From: Marinicauda algicola
GTDB lineage: Bacteria > Pseudomonadota > Alphaproteobacteria > Caulobacterales > Maricaulaceae
Direction: 5' to 3'
Length of the DNA: 64,000 nucleotides
Assembly: GCF_017161425.1 (NCBI RefSeq)
Contig: NZ_CP071057.1
Span: 1,861,501 to 1,925,500 of the forward strand
A model generated the notes under the pieces. The model was not told where the DNA came from. It saw only the letters and a program-made list of their open reading frames with translations, and did not search any database. Numbering within the stretch: position 1 is the stretch's first letter; every line of letters begins with the position of its first letter. This document shows, one piece after another, positions 39,193 to 48,312 of this stretch. Position numbers and translations under genes: made by a program.

Positions 39193-40722
39193 ATGACGCT
39201 CCGCCTCCTCCTCTCCGCCGCCGCCGGCCTTGCCCTTGCCGCCTGCGCGGGCAGCCCGATCGATCTGCGCCGCGACGCGGAGAGCCCCTACGGGCCGACG
39301 CCGCCCCGCGCAGCCGAGGCCTATGAAGCCGTCGAGCACACCGGCACCGGAGCGCAGTGGCGCAACATGGCCCAGGCCGAACTCGCCGAGCGGATCAACC
39401 GCCCGCTCAATTCCGGCCGGGCGAAGAACGTCATCGTCTTCATCGCCGACGGGATGAGCCTGACCACGATCACCGCGGCGCGCATCTATGACGGCCAGAG
39501 CCGGGGCCTCTCCGGAGAGGAGCACTACCTGCCCTTCGAGCGCTGGGGGAACACGGCCACGATCAAGACCTATTCCGAGAACGCGCAGGTTCCCGACAGC
39601 GCGGCGACGGCGAGCGCGATCCATACCGGTGTGAAGACCCATTCCGGCGCGATCTCGGTCTATGCCCGCCAGACGCTGGAGGCCTGCGGGCCGGACGCCG
39701 AGCTGCCCGCGACGCTGCTGGAAATGGCCGAGGCGCGCGGCCTGTCGACCGGCATCGTGTCGAGCGCGCGCCTGACCCATGCCACGCCCGCGACGGCCTT
39801 TGCCCACGTGCCGAGCCGGGGCTGGGAGACCGACGCCGCCCTGCCGCCCGAGGCGGTAGCCGCGGGCTGCCGCGACATCGCGCGCCAGTTCGCCGAGTTC
39901 GCCCATGGCGACGGGATCGAGGTCACGCTCGCCGGCGGGCGCGCCGCCTTCCTGCCCGAAGCGGCCGGCGGCCTGCGCACCGACGGGCGCGACCTCACCG
40001 CGGAATGGGAAGCCGCGGGCGGGGACTATGTCGCCACGCGCGAGGAACTCACCGCGGCCCTCCAGGGCGAGGCGCCCATCCTGGGGCTGTTCGCCAGCTC
40101 CCACCTGCCCTACGAGCTCGACCGGCCGCAGGGCGAGCCCTCGCTGACCGAGCTGACGGAAGCCGCGATCTCGCGCCTGTCCGGCGACGAGGACGGCTTC
40201 TACCTGCTGGTCGAGGCGGGCCGCGTCGATCATGCCCATCACGGCACCAACGCGGCGCGCGCCCTCGCCGACGCGCAGGAGTTCGCACAGGCCATCGAAC
40301 GCGCGAGCGAGATGGTCGACCTCTCCGAGACGCTGATCCTGGTGACGGCCGATCACGGCCATGTCTTCTCGATCGCCGGCTATCCGCGCCGCGGCAACCC
40401 GATCCTGGGCCTGGTCCACCCGGCCGCGCCCGACCTCTCCGACGACCCGACCCCGCCGGAAACCGCGCGGGACGGCCGGCCCTACACCACGCTCGGCTAC
40501 TACACCGGCCCGCACCAGCGCCCGGCGAGCGGCGTGCTGACCCAGGAGCAGGTGCTCGATCCGGACTACCAGCAGGAGAGCGCCGTGCCGATGGGCTCGG
40601 AAACCCATTCGGGCGAGGACGTCATCGCCTACGCAACCGGCCCGCAGGCCCATCTCGTCTCCGGCGTGATGGAACAGCACACGCTGTTCCACATCATCGC
40701 CTACGCCTATGGGTGGGAGTAG
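39193..40722 (+). CDS. PhoA-type alkaline phosphatase lipoprotein
   Basis: A 509-residue alkaline phosphatase. The signal peptide carries a lipobox (LAACAG, Cys18). The first metal Asp is in VFIADGMS (D86), and the catalytic serine is in PDSAATASA (S136). Later metal ligands are in EAGRVDHAHH and TADHGH, and a C-terminal His is in GSETHSGED. It frees phosphate from organic phosphoesters in the periplasm or at the outer membrane, a typical PhoB target. The ATG at 39193 gives the signal peptide; the longer frame from 39127 has no support. Confidence 0.92.
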   Translation: MTLRLLLSAAAGLALAACAGSPIDLRRDAESPYGPTPPRAAEAYEAVEHTGTGAQWRNMAQAELAERINRPLNSGRAKNVIVFIADGMSLTTITAARIYDGQSRGLSGEEHYLPFERWGNTATIKTYSENAQVPDSAATASAIHTGVKTHSGAISVYARQTLEACGPDAELPATLLEMAEARGLSTGIVSSARLTHATPATAFAHVPSRGWETDAALPPEAVAAGCRDIARQFAEFAHGDGIEVTLAGGRAAFLPEAAGGLRTDGRDLTAEWEAAGGDYVATREELTAALQGEAPILGLFASSHLPYELDRPQGEPSLTELTEAAISRLSGDEDGFYLLVEAGRVDHAHHGTNAARALADAQEFAQAIERASEMVDLSETLILVTADHGHVFSIAGYPRRGNPILGLVHPAAPDLSDDPTPPETARDGRPYTTLGYYTGPHQRPASGVLTQEQVLDPDYQQESAVPMGSETHSGEDVIAYATGPQAHLVSGVMEQHTLFHIIAYAYGWE

Positions 40723-40812
40723 GGGCGCCTCCCGCACCCCTCCCCTTCCCCCTGATCGCGCGAGCGGCTAAACCGGCGCCGACTTCGAACCCACGAGATC
40801 AGGAGCCCCTCC

Positions 40813-42231
40813 ATGGCCAAGTCGAAGACATGTCAGGTTCTCGTCGTCGGCGGCGGGCCGGGCGGCTACCCGGCCGCGATCCGCGCGGGACAGCTGGGCC
40901 TCGACACGATCATCGTCGACAAGTCGGGGCTCGGGGGCACATGCCTCAATCGCGGCTGCATCCCGTCCAAAGCCTTCATCCACGCCGCGACGAAGTACGA
41001 GGAGATGCGCCATCACGCGGCCAGGGCCGAGATGGGCATCTCGCTGGCGAGCGAGCCCAAGCTCGACATGGCCGGGCTGGTGGATTGGAAGGACTCCATC
41101 GTCGGCAAGCTCACCAAGGGCGTCGGCCAGCTGCTGAAGGCGGCCAAGGTCGAGCACATCGACGGCTGGGCCACCTTCAAGAATGCCAAGACCTGCACGG
41201 TCGAAACCGCCGAGGGCGAGATCGAGATCACGGCGCAGAACGTGATCCTCGCCACCGGCTCGAAGGAGACCGAGCTGCCCTTCATGAAGTTCGGCGGCAA
41301 TGTCATCGGCTCCACGCAGGCGCTGGAGCTCAGGGAGCTGCCTGAAAAGCTCGTCGTCATCGGCGGGGGCTATATCGGGCTCGAGCTTGGCATCGCCTAC
41401 CGCAAGCTCGGCTCGCAGGTCTCTGTCGTCGAGGCGCTCGACACCATCCTGCCGCTCTACGACAAGGAACTCGTGCGCCCGGTCCAGATGTGGCTGAAGA
41501 AGAACAAGGTCGACCTGCACCTGAAATCCAAGGCCAAGGGCGTGCGCGAGGAAAACGGCAAGACCGTCCTGGAATTCGAGGACGAGAAGGGGCAGACGCA
41601 GTCGCTCGAAGCCGACAAGATCCTCGTCGCGGTCGGCAGGAAGCCGGTCACCGAAGGCTGGGGCCTCGAGACCATGGGCCTCGACATGAACGGCCCCTTC
41701 GTGAAGGTCGACGACCGGTGCGCCACGCCGATGCGCGGGGTCTACGCGATCGGCGATCTCGTCGGCGAGCCGCTGCTGGCCCACAAGGCGACGGCGCAGG
41801 GCGAACTCGTCGCCGAAGTCATCGCCGGCCATCGCCGCCGCTTCGATCCCAACGGCATTGCCGCGGTCTGCTTCACCGAGCCCGAAATCGTCGGCGTCGG
41901 CCTGTCCCCGGACGAGGCGAAGGCCAGGGGCGAAAGCGTCAAGGTCGGCAAGTTCCCGATGGCGGCATCCGGCCGGGCCCTGTCGATGGAAGGCGGGGCC
42001 GATGGCGGCTTCGTGCGCATCACCGCGCGCGAGAGCGACGACGTCATCCTGGGCATCCACGCGGTCGGCAAGCACGTTTCCGAACTGTCGGGCGAGTTCG
42101 CGCTGGCCATCGAGATGGGCGCGCGTCTGGAAGACATCGCGGGCACGATCCACGTCCACCCGACGCTGACCGAGTGCACCGCGGAGGCGGCGCTGGCTGC
42201 CCTCGGCCACCCGATCCACATCTCGGCCTAG
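40813..42231 (+). CDS. lpd: Dihydrolipoyl dehydrogenase
   Basis: A 472-residue E3 flavoprotein that reoxidises dihydrolipoamide in 2-oxoacid dehydrogenase and glycine-cleavage complexes. The FAD motif GGGPGGYPAAIRAGQLG is at the N-terminus, the redox disulfide is in GGTCLNRGCIPSK, the NAD motif is GGGYIGLELG and the C-terminal HxxxxE base is in HVHPTLTE. The ATG follows AGGAGCC. It is not next to E1 or E2 genes here, so it probably serves several complexes. Length typical. Confidence 0.95.
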   Translation: MAKSKTCQVLVVGGGPGGYPAAIRAGQLGLDTIIVDKSGLGGTCLNRGCIPSKAFIHAATKYEEMRHHAARAEMGISLASEPKLDMAGLVDWKDSIVGKLTKGVGQLLKAAKVEHIDGWATFKNAKTCTVETAEGEIEITAQNVILATGSKETELPFMKFGGNVIGSTQALELRELPEKLVVIGGGYIGLELGIAYRKLGSQVSVVEALDTILPLYDKELVRPVQMWLKKNKVDLHLKSKAKGVREENGKTVLEFEDEKGQTQSLEADKILVAVGRKPVTEGWGLETMGLDMNGPFVKVDDRCATPMRGVYAIGDLVGEPLLAHKATAQGELVAEVIAGHRRRFDPNGIAAVCFTEPEIVGVGLSPDEAKARGESVKVGKFPMAASGRALSMEGGADGGFVRITARESDDVILGIHAVGKHVSELSGEFALAIEMGARLEDIAGTIHVHPTLTECTAEAALAALGHPIHISA

Positions 42232-42232
42232 G

Positions 42233-42796
42233 CTAGGTCCCGCCGTCGGCGGTCCGGACCTCGTAGCGTTCCAGCGCCTCGAGGGCTGGCGGATAGCCCG
42301 GTTCGATCTCGAGCGCGGCCGTGAGATCGCGATAGGCCGCCTCGACATCGCCCTGGGCCTCCAGGACGGCAGCGCGGTTGACGAGAGCGACCTCGGGCTC
42401 GGCGAGGTCGAGCTCCAGCGCCCGGTTCAGATCGGCAAGCGCGGCCTCGCGATCGTCGACCGCGAACCGCGCCGCGCCCCGGTTGAGCCAGGCCTCGGCG
42501 AGATCCGGCCTCAGGGCGATCGCCCGGTCATAGGCATCGATCGCGCGTTCCGTGGCGCCCCGCCGCCGCAGGAGAATGCCCAGATTGACATAGGTCCCCG
42601 CCCGGTCCCCGATCGACAGCCGCATGTCCTCGAGCGCGGCAAGGCAGGTCTGGATATCGGAGTGGAATGCGCCACTGCCGCGGGCCGCCTCGTAGCAGTC
42701 CTGCGCGGCCGTGCCGCCGATGACGTAGGACGGCGCTGGCGAGGCGGCCTGGGCGGATGCGGCGAGCGCGGCCGCGATCGCATGGAAAAGAGACAT
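42233..42796 (-). CDS. Exported TPR-repeat protein
   Basis: A 187-residue protein with a signal peptide (MSLFHAIAAALAASAQAAS) and about three tetratricopeptide repeats from residue 60 on, for example AYDRAIALRPDLAEAWLNRG and similar. TPRs mediate protein contacts in the periplasm. It ends 1 bp from the convergent lpd stop. No partner can be named. Confidence 0.8.
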   Translation of the reverse strand: MSLFHAIAAALAASAQAASPAPSYVIGGTAAQDCYEAARGSGAFHSDIQTCLAALEDMRLSIGDRAGTYVNLGILLRRRGATERAIDAYDRAIALRPDLAEAWLNRGAARFAVDDREAALADLNRALELDLAEPEVALVNRAAVLEAQGDVEAAYRDLTAALEIEPGYPPALEALERYEVRTADGGT

Positions 42797-42880
42797 CGCT
42801 CACCTCCATTCGTATCCCCCGCATGGCGCAGTTATACATGAAATTACTCCCGAGCGCCCGCCCTTTCGGCTCCCCGGGCA

Positions 42881-42912
42881 AAGAAAAACCCCGGTCGCCG
42901 AGCGTCCGGGGT
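42881..42912 (-). terminator. Rho-independent terminator of ctrA
   Basis: On the minus strand, ACCCCGG and CCGGGGT form a 7-bp stem with an 11-nt loop, followed by TTTTCTT. It lies about 30 bp after the ctrA stop. Confidence 0.75.
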
Positions 42913-42941
42913 CTTCCTTGCGGGTTCGTCGGATGGAGGCT

Positions 42942-43643
<702 letters not shown>

Positions 43644-43670
43644 CGTTCTTTTCTCCGCCTCGCCTGGCTC

Positions 43671-43838
43671 GAATCTTCCCCTTCGAGGCCAGCCCCATGG
43701 TTAACACGCCTGCCACTGTGTGGCGACAATCCCTTAAAGAAGGTTAATGGCGTTGACGGCCGCACTAGAATCGAGTCCTGCGAATCGCACAAGAATCGGC
43801 ACTGAGCGCAGCTGTGGATGACCCGGAAACGGAGAGTC
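43671..43838. promoter_or_regulatory. ctrA upstream control region with six GANTC sites
   Basis: GANTC (CcrM methylation) sites lie at 43671-43675, 43768-43772, 43773-43777, 43782-43786, 43793-43797 and 43834-43838. TTAA-AGAAGG-TTAA at 43734-43747 resembles a CtrA box (TTAA-N7-TTAA) but has a 6-bp spacer. In Caulobacter the ctrA P1 promoter is sensitive to GANTC methylation and GcrA, and P2 is autoregulated. The arrangement fits, with more sites than I would expect by chance. Confidence 0.65.
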
Positions 43839-45283
43839 TATTCAGCCGCTTGAATCAGCGCAGGTCCGAGCGCGGCGAGCAGCTGGGCCCACTTATCGGG
43901 CTGGGATTTCTTACGACCATCGTAAATAATCCTGTCCTCGTAGCCAGTTATCCATAGCGCCTCGGGATTGCGCCGGGCGATGACGAGATCGCTCTGGCGA
44001 TCCTCGTGAGGGGTGCGGTGCAGGCGGAAGACCACGAGCCCCTCGGCCAGCGCATCGCCGATCTCGCCGCCCAGCGCGCGCAGGCGTTCATCGCCCTCGA
44101 TGACGGCGACGAGCTCGGTCTTGCCGGCCTCGGTAGACAACGAAAAGCGCGAGCGTTCGATCCCCGAAAGGTTGTGCTGGGAGTCAGCATGGATCTTCCA
44201 TGCGGTCTCCACCGGCACGGCGAATGCGCGATGGCCCTCGATCTCGCGGCACTGGAAGAAGTAGTGGTTATTGATGCCCATGCGCTTGAGTTCCTGCTGC
44301 ATCAGGCGCAGCACGTCGGGATCGTCGTTGACGGAGTCGATGATCGGAGTCTGGTTCTCCAGCGTGATGAAGGGGCGCGAGCGCATCTTCATCACCGCGG
44401 TCTCAACCAGTTCGTTGCGCAGCGGCCGGCCGTGCTCGTCGCGGACATATTCGCCGGCCTCGTTCAGGCGCAGGAATTCGTCGGGATGGGTGAAGTGGAC
44501 CATGAAGGCGAGCATGACCTGCGGGTGCAGCTCGTGGAACAGGTCCAGCATGGCCAGGAAATTGTCGTCGAACCGCTCAGGGAAGAAGGCCATCTCCTTC
44601 GTCCCGATACGGATGATATCGAGCCCGGCCTCGGCCAGGCCGTTGAGATAATCGAACAGGTTCCGGTTCGACAGGACCATCGGATCGCCGCCCGACAGGA
44701 GCGCCTCGCGGATTCGCGGCTTGCCGGTGATCTCCCCGGACGCGACCTTCGCGTTGTGCGTGGTGATGTAGTCGGTGATCTCGTGGATCGAGGCGGTGTC
44801 CTTGCCCGTCTTTCCCGTGAGGAAGTCCGAGCGGTAGCAATAGCGGCACCAGCTCGAGCAGGCACGCACCACGTAAAGCAGCACCAGCTCGTATTTGTGG
44901 AGCAGGCCCGGCACCGGAGAATATTTCAGCTGGTTGGACGGATCGGCCTCGCCGGACAGGTCCTCCATCTCCTCGGGGCGCGCCTTGATCAGGTTCTTCA
45001 CCGCGCCCGAACGTCGGGCGAGATCGAGATAATAGGCAGTCGCGCGCGGCGGCAGGCGGTCGGAGACACCCGCCTCCTCCAGCTCCTTCAGTTCCTGTTC
45101 GGAATAAATCTGCGCCCCGCCATCCTCGATATACTTGCGATAGCGCGCGAGGTCGTGGACGACATAGCGGTTGAACTTCGTCTCCTCGATCGCGGCATAG
45201 ACATTACCCTTGTGACGGCGCGAGAGCGCCTTCTTCTTGGGGCGGGAGCCGGCAATGCGCACGGGCTGGGAATCAAGCGGCAT
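43838..45283 (-). CDS. KamA-family radical SAM protein (lysine 2,3-aminomutase-like)
   Basis: A 481-residue KamA-family enzyme. The radical SAM motif CxxxCxxC is in RACSSWCRYCYRSD, followed by ALLSGGDPMVLSN (SAM binding) and, later, a PLP-lysine-type segment in the C-terminal half. Lysine 2,3-aminomutases turn lysine into beta-lysine using PLP and SAM; related enzymes act on glutamate or on EF-P lysine. The N-terminus is long and basic (SRPKKKALSRRHKGNVY). ATG at 45283 was chosen for family length; the frame stays open to 45529. Which substrate is used is uncertain. Confidence 0.85.
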   Translation of the reverse strand: MPLDSQPVRIAGSRPKKKALSRRHKGNVYAAIEETKFNRYVVHDLARYRKYIEDGGAQIYSEQELKELEEAGVSDRLPPRATAYYLDLARRSGAVKNLIKARPEEMEDLSGEADPSNQLKYSPVPGLLHKYELVLLYVVRACSSWCRYCYRSDFLTGKTGKDTASIHEITDYITTHNAKVASGEITGKPRIREALLSGGDPMVLSNRNLFDYLNGLAEAGLDIIRIGTKEMAFFPERFDDNFLAMLDLFHELHPQVMLAFMVHFTHPDEFLRLNEAGEYVRDEHGRPLRNELVETAVMKMRSRPFITLENQTPIIDSVNDDPDVLRLMQQELKRMGINNHYFFQCREIEGHRAFAVPVETAWKIHADSQHNLSGIERSRFSLSTEAGKTELVAVIEGDERLRALGGEIGDALAEGLVVFRLHRTPHEDRQSDLVIARRNPEALWITGYEDRIIYDGRKKSQPDKWAQLLAALGPALIQAAE

Positions 45284-45611
45284 GGACTGTCCTCGTCGTC
45301 GACTGGATCGGCGGCGGCGATAGCGCCAGGGATTTTCAGGGCGGAGGACCGATAGCCTGACAAGGCACGCAAGCGCGTGCGGCCGGGGTCCGGGCGGTCG
45401 AGATGACGACGGCGCCGACTGTGGACCCTCACCTCCGCATGTGAGCGTGCAAGATAGTGATTTTCGCCGGGAAGGAAACAGCTGCGCGGCCTTTTTCCCT
45501 GCCGCTGCGCCGGCGGGCTGGGAGAACACGACGTTTACGCCGCTGAAACCGCGTTCGGGTTATACGCTTGGCAAGGCGCAGAATCGCGCCGGCAACGCGG
45601 ACACGAACCCG
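45284..45611. other. Non-coding region between kamA and fliI
   Basis: About 330 bp between the divergent kamA and fliI genes. Both promoters must lie here. I see no clear CtrA box, sigma-54 site, terminator or RNA gene. The fliI reading frame is open back to 45441, so part of it may be coding if an upstream start is used. Confidence 0.4.
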
Positions 45612-46931
45612 GTGCAGACCCTGATCGAACGCATATCCGGCATCGAGACCCGCACCTTCAGGGGGCGGGTGGCGGCCGTGAACGGCCTGCTGGTCGAAGC
45701 CGAGGGTCCGAAGGCGGCCCTGACGCTCGGCGCGCGCGCGCACATCGCGCACGGCTCGGGCGAGAGCGTGTGCGAGGTCGTGGGCTTTCGCGGCGAGACC
45801 GCGCTGATGATGAGTTTCGGCGACCTTAACGGCATCCGGGCAGGCGCAGAGGCGAGGCTGGAGCCGGAGGCCGCATGCGTGCGCCCCCATACGAGCTGGC
45901 TCGGCCGGGTGCTGGACGGGGCGGGCCGTCCGCGCGACGGCGAGGGCCCGCTGGCCGAGGGCGAGAGCGCCTATCCGCTCAAGGGCGAGCCGCCCTGCGC
46001 CCATGCTCGCGCACGCCTCGGGGAGCGCCTCGATCTCGGAGTGCGCGCGCTCAATGTCTTCGCGCCGATGCGGACCGGCCAGCGCCTCGGAATCTTCGCC
46101 GGGTCCGGCGTCGGCAAGTCGGTGCTGATGAGCATGCTCGCCAAGGGCTCGGCCGCGGACGTGATCGTCATCGGCCTGATCGGCGAACGCGGCCGTGAGG
46201 CGCGCGAATTCGTCGAGGACACGCTCGGGCCGGAAGGGCGCTCCAGGGCGGTGGTGATCACCGAGACCAGCGACAGCCCCGCTCTCGCCCGGCGGCAGGC
46301 CGCCTACATGACCATGACCGTCGCGGAATACTTCCGCGACCAGGGCCTCAGCGTCCTCTGCCTGATGGACTCGGTCACGCGCTTCGCGCTCGCGCAGAGG
46401 GAGATCGGGCTCGCGGCCGGGGAGCCGCCGACGACACGCGGCTACACCCCCTCGGTCTTCGCCGAGCTGCCGCGCCTTCTCGAGCGCGCCGGGCCGGGAC
46501 CGGAAGGCTCGGGCTCGATCACGGCGCTGTTCACGGTCCTCGTCGACGGGGACGACCACAACGAGCCGATCGCCGATGCCGTGCGCGGCATTCTCGATGG
46601 GCACATCGTCATGAGCCGCCAGATCGCCGAGCGCGGCCGCTTCCCGGCGATCGACGTCCTGAGATCGATTTCGCGCACCGCGCCGGAGGTCTATGCGCCC
46701 GATGAGGTGCCGATCGCGGCCGAAGCGCGCAAGGTTCTCGCCGCCTATGCCGACATGGAGGAACTGATCCGGCTCGGCGCCTACACGGCGGGAAGCAACC
46801 CGGAGGTGGACCGGGCAATTGCGGTCAATGGACCGCTCGAAGCGTTCCTGGCCCAGGGAAAAGACGAGGCCTCCTCCATCGAGGAGAGTTTCGCGGCCCT
46901 TGCCGGGATTCTGGTGGATGGAAAGGGATAG
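45612..46931 (+). CDS. fliI: Flagellar export ATPase FliI
   Basis: A FliI of 439 residues from the GTG at 45612 (the frame runs back to 45441, 496 residues, but that extension lacks family resemblance). Walker A is [11 protein letters not shown], the catalytic Glu region is [11 protein letters not shown], and Walker B is [14 protein letters not shown], followed by the FliI-type [19 protein letters not shown]. It supplies energy to the flagellar type III export gate with FliH and FliJ. It starts a fliI-fliJ pair, 3 bp apart. The start codon is uncertain because no clear ribosome binding site is seen. Confidence 0.93.
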   Translation: MQTLIERISGIETRTFRGRVAAVNGLLVEAEGPKAALTLGARAHIAHGSGESVCEVVGFRGETALMMSFGDLNGIRAGAEARLEPEAACVRPHTSWLGRVLDGAGRPRDGEGPLAEGESAYPLKGEPPCAHARARLGERLDLGVRALNVFAPMRTGQRLGIFAGSGVGKSVLMSMLAKGSAADVIVIGLIGERGREAREFVEDTLGPEGRSRAVVITETSDSPALARRQAAYMTMTVAEYFRDQGLSVLCLMDSVTRFALAQREIGLAAGEPPTTRGYTPSVFAELPRLLERAGPGPEGSGSITALFTVLVDGDDHNEPIADAVRGILDGHIVMSRQIAERGRFPAIDVLRSISRTAPEVYAPDEVPIAAEARKVLAAYADMEELIRLGAYTAGSNPEVDRAIAVNGPLEAFLAQGKDEASSIEESFAALAGILVDGKG

Positions 46932-46934
46932 ACG

Positions 46935-47354
46935 ATGAGCACCCGCTCACACGCTCCGCTGATCCGGCTCGCCCGGTTCAAGGTGGAGGAGCTGCAAAAG
47001 CAGATGGCCGAGATCGACCGCGCCCGCGCGGCGATCGACGACCAGATCGAGCGCCTGGAGGAAAGCGTGCCGGAGGAGCAGGCCGTCGCGAGCGAAAGCC
47101 GCGAGGGCTTCGTCGCCTACGGCAGCTATGCCCGCTCGGTGATCAAGCGCAAGGAGAACCTGCGCGCGTCCCGCGAGGAGGTCGATGTCCAGGCGAAGGG
47201 CCTGCGCGACCGGCTCGAGGCCGCGTTCAGCGAGCTGAAGAAGTACGAACTGCTCGAGGAACGCCGCCTGGCGCGCATCGAGGAGAGCGTGCGCGCCGCC
47301 GAACAGGCCGAGATGGACGAGATCGGCGCCCGGCTTCGCGGCGTGGCGCACTGA
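46935..47354 (+). CDS. fliJ: Flagellar export protein FliJ
   Basis: A 139-residue, almost fully alpha-helical coiled-coil protein, rich in Glu, Arg and Leu with heptad-like spacing from residue 8 to 125. Position 3 bp behind fliI, length and the helical hairpin pattern identify it as FliJ, the central stalk of the FliI hexamer. Sequence of FliJ is poorly conserved, so the call leans on context. Confidence 0.88.
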   Translation: MSTRSHAPLIRLARFKVEELQKQMAEIDRARAAIDDQIERLEESVPEEQAVASESREGFVAYGSYARSVIKRKENLRASREEVDVQAKGLRDRLEAAFSELKKYELLEERRLARIEESVRAAEQAEMDEIGARLRGVAH

Positions 47355-47416
47355 GGGCCCGCAACGGCGTGGCTGCAGGGCAACGCCTACGTTAGGTAAG
47401 CGACCGTCCACGCACG

Positions 47417-47431
47417 TTAACGCTTGATTAA
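47417..47431 (+). promoter_or_regulatory. Consensus CtrA-binding motif TTAA-N7-TTAA
   Basis: TTAACGCTTGATTAA matches the CtrA box TTAA-N7-TTAA exactly. It lies 63 bp after fliJ and 56 bp before the ATG at 47487, a usual position for a CtrA-activated promoter. Motif seen directly; binding inferred. Confidence 0.7.
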
Positions 47432-47486
47432 TTCCCTCCCCCGGGCCAGCCTTGTGCGACAGCACGCCAGCGCGGGGGGAGACGCG

Positions 47487-48137
47487 ATGACGGTACGGCG
47501 AACGGTGGAAATCGGTCTGGCGGGGCTCATCAGCCTGACCGCCGGGGTGACCGCGTTCACGCCGTTGAGCCAGGCCGGTCTTGCCGACATGTCCGCGCGC
47601 GACATGATGCTCGCCGGGTTCGAGAGCCATCCCGCCGCGCCGCTGGCCGAGGCCACCCGCGCCGTCGTCGGCACCCTCATGTCCGTGGAGCCGGCCGAGC
47701 CGGCGCAGGAGGCCGGGCTCGGCTTCCGCCCGCGATCGGACGGTCCCGCCGCGCTCGTCCTGTCTGCAGACCAGATCGACCTTGCGGTCGTGCCGCGCAT
47801 CTCGGCGACGAACGGCGATGGCGAGAGCCGCCGCGTGATGGGCTTCTCGGTGACCGCCGAGCCCGCCACGGACGGGCAGCGCTGGTGGCTCGTCGCCGGG
47901 GCCGAGCGCGAGACCTATGTCGTCGCGCCCGATTCCGGCTTCCGCGACCTCAACCTATCCCAGGTGGGCGGCAGTGCAGCCGTCGGCGACGCCCATATCG
48001 GCATCGCCTTCGAGGTCACCGAAGGCGCCTATGCGAGCGTCGGCTACGTGCAGCAGCGCCGCCATTTCCAGCTCGGCACCGAAGACTGGGAAGAGCAGGA
48101 TCACTTCATCGGCGCGACCTTCCGCGCCCGCTGGTGA
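47487..48137 (+). CDS. Unknown exported protein, possible small beta-barrel
   Basis: A 216-residue protein starting behind GGGGGAGA. An N-terminal hydrophobic segment (EIGLAGLISLTAGVTAFTP) may be a signal or anchor. The middle is Ala/Glu-rich. The C-terminal 100 residues have short alternating strands (RRVMGFSVTAEP, RWWLVAGAERETYVV, GYVQQRRHFQLG) and end in FIGATFRARW, an aromatic C-terminus like outer-membrane barrels. It follows fliIJ on the same strand but has its own CtrA-type box, so it may be cell-cycle controlled. Family not recognised. Confidence 0.65.
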   Translation: MTVRRTVEIGLAGLISLTAGVTAFTPLSQAGLADMSARDMMLAGFESHPAAPLAEATRAVVGTLMSVEPAEPAQEAGLGFRPRSDGPAALVLSADQIDLAVVPRISATNGDGESRRVMGFSVTAEPATDGQRWWLVAGAERETYVVAPDSGFRDLNLSQVGGSAAVGDAHIGIAFEVTEGAYASVGYVQQRRHFQLGTEDWEEQDHFIGATFRARW

Positions 48138-48312
48138 CGCCTCCGGCCTGCCTTGATGCCTGTCGGGCCCGACCCGGATCGATTCGACCCGAAACCGCGA
48201 TCCTGCGGGGCCGGGAATCTTCGAGATCGACGGGCGTGCACCGGTCGTGCTCAGCGCCGCCGCGATCGCGATCAAGGACCAGTCGGAAGGCATTCTGCTC
48301 CACAGCCCGGTC

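Noticed and set aside
48138-48312. A protein-like stretch (GIFEIDGRAPVVLSAAAIAIK) on the plus strand between the CtrA-box gene and the glycosyltransferase
   Set aside because: It has no good start, runs on into the antisense of the glycosyltransferase gene and shows no recognised family. It might be a gene remnant, but evidence is too weak to annotate.
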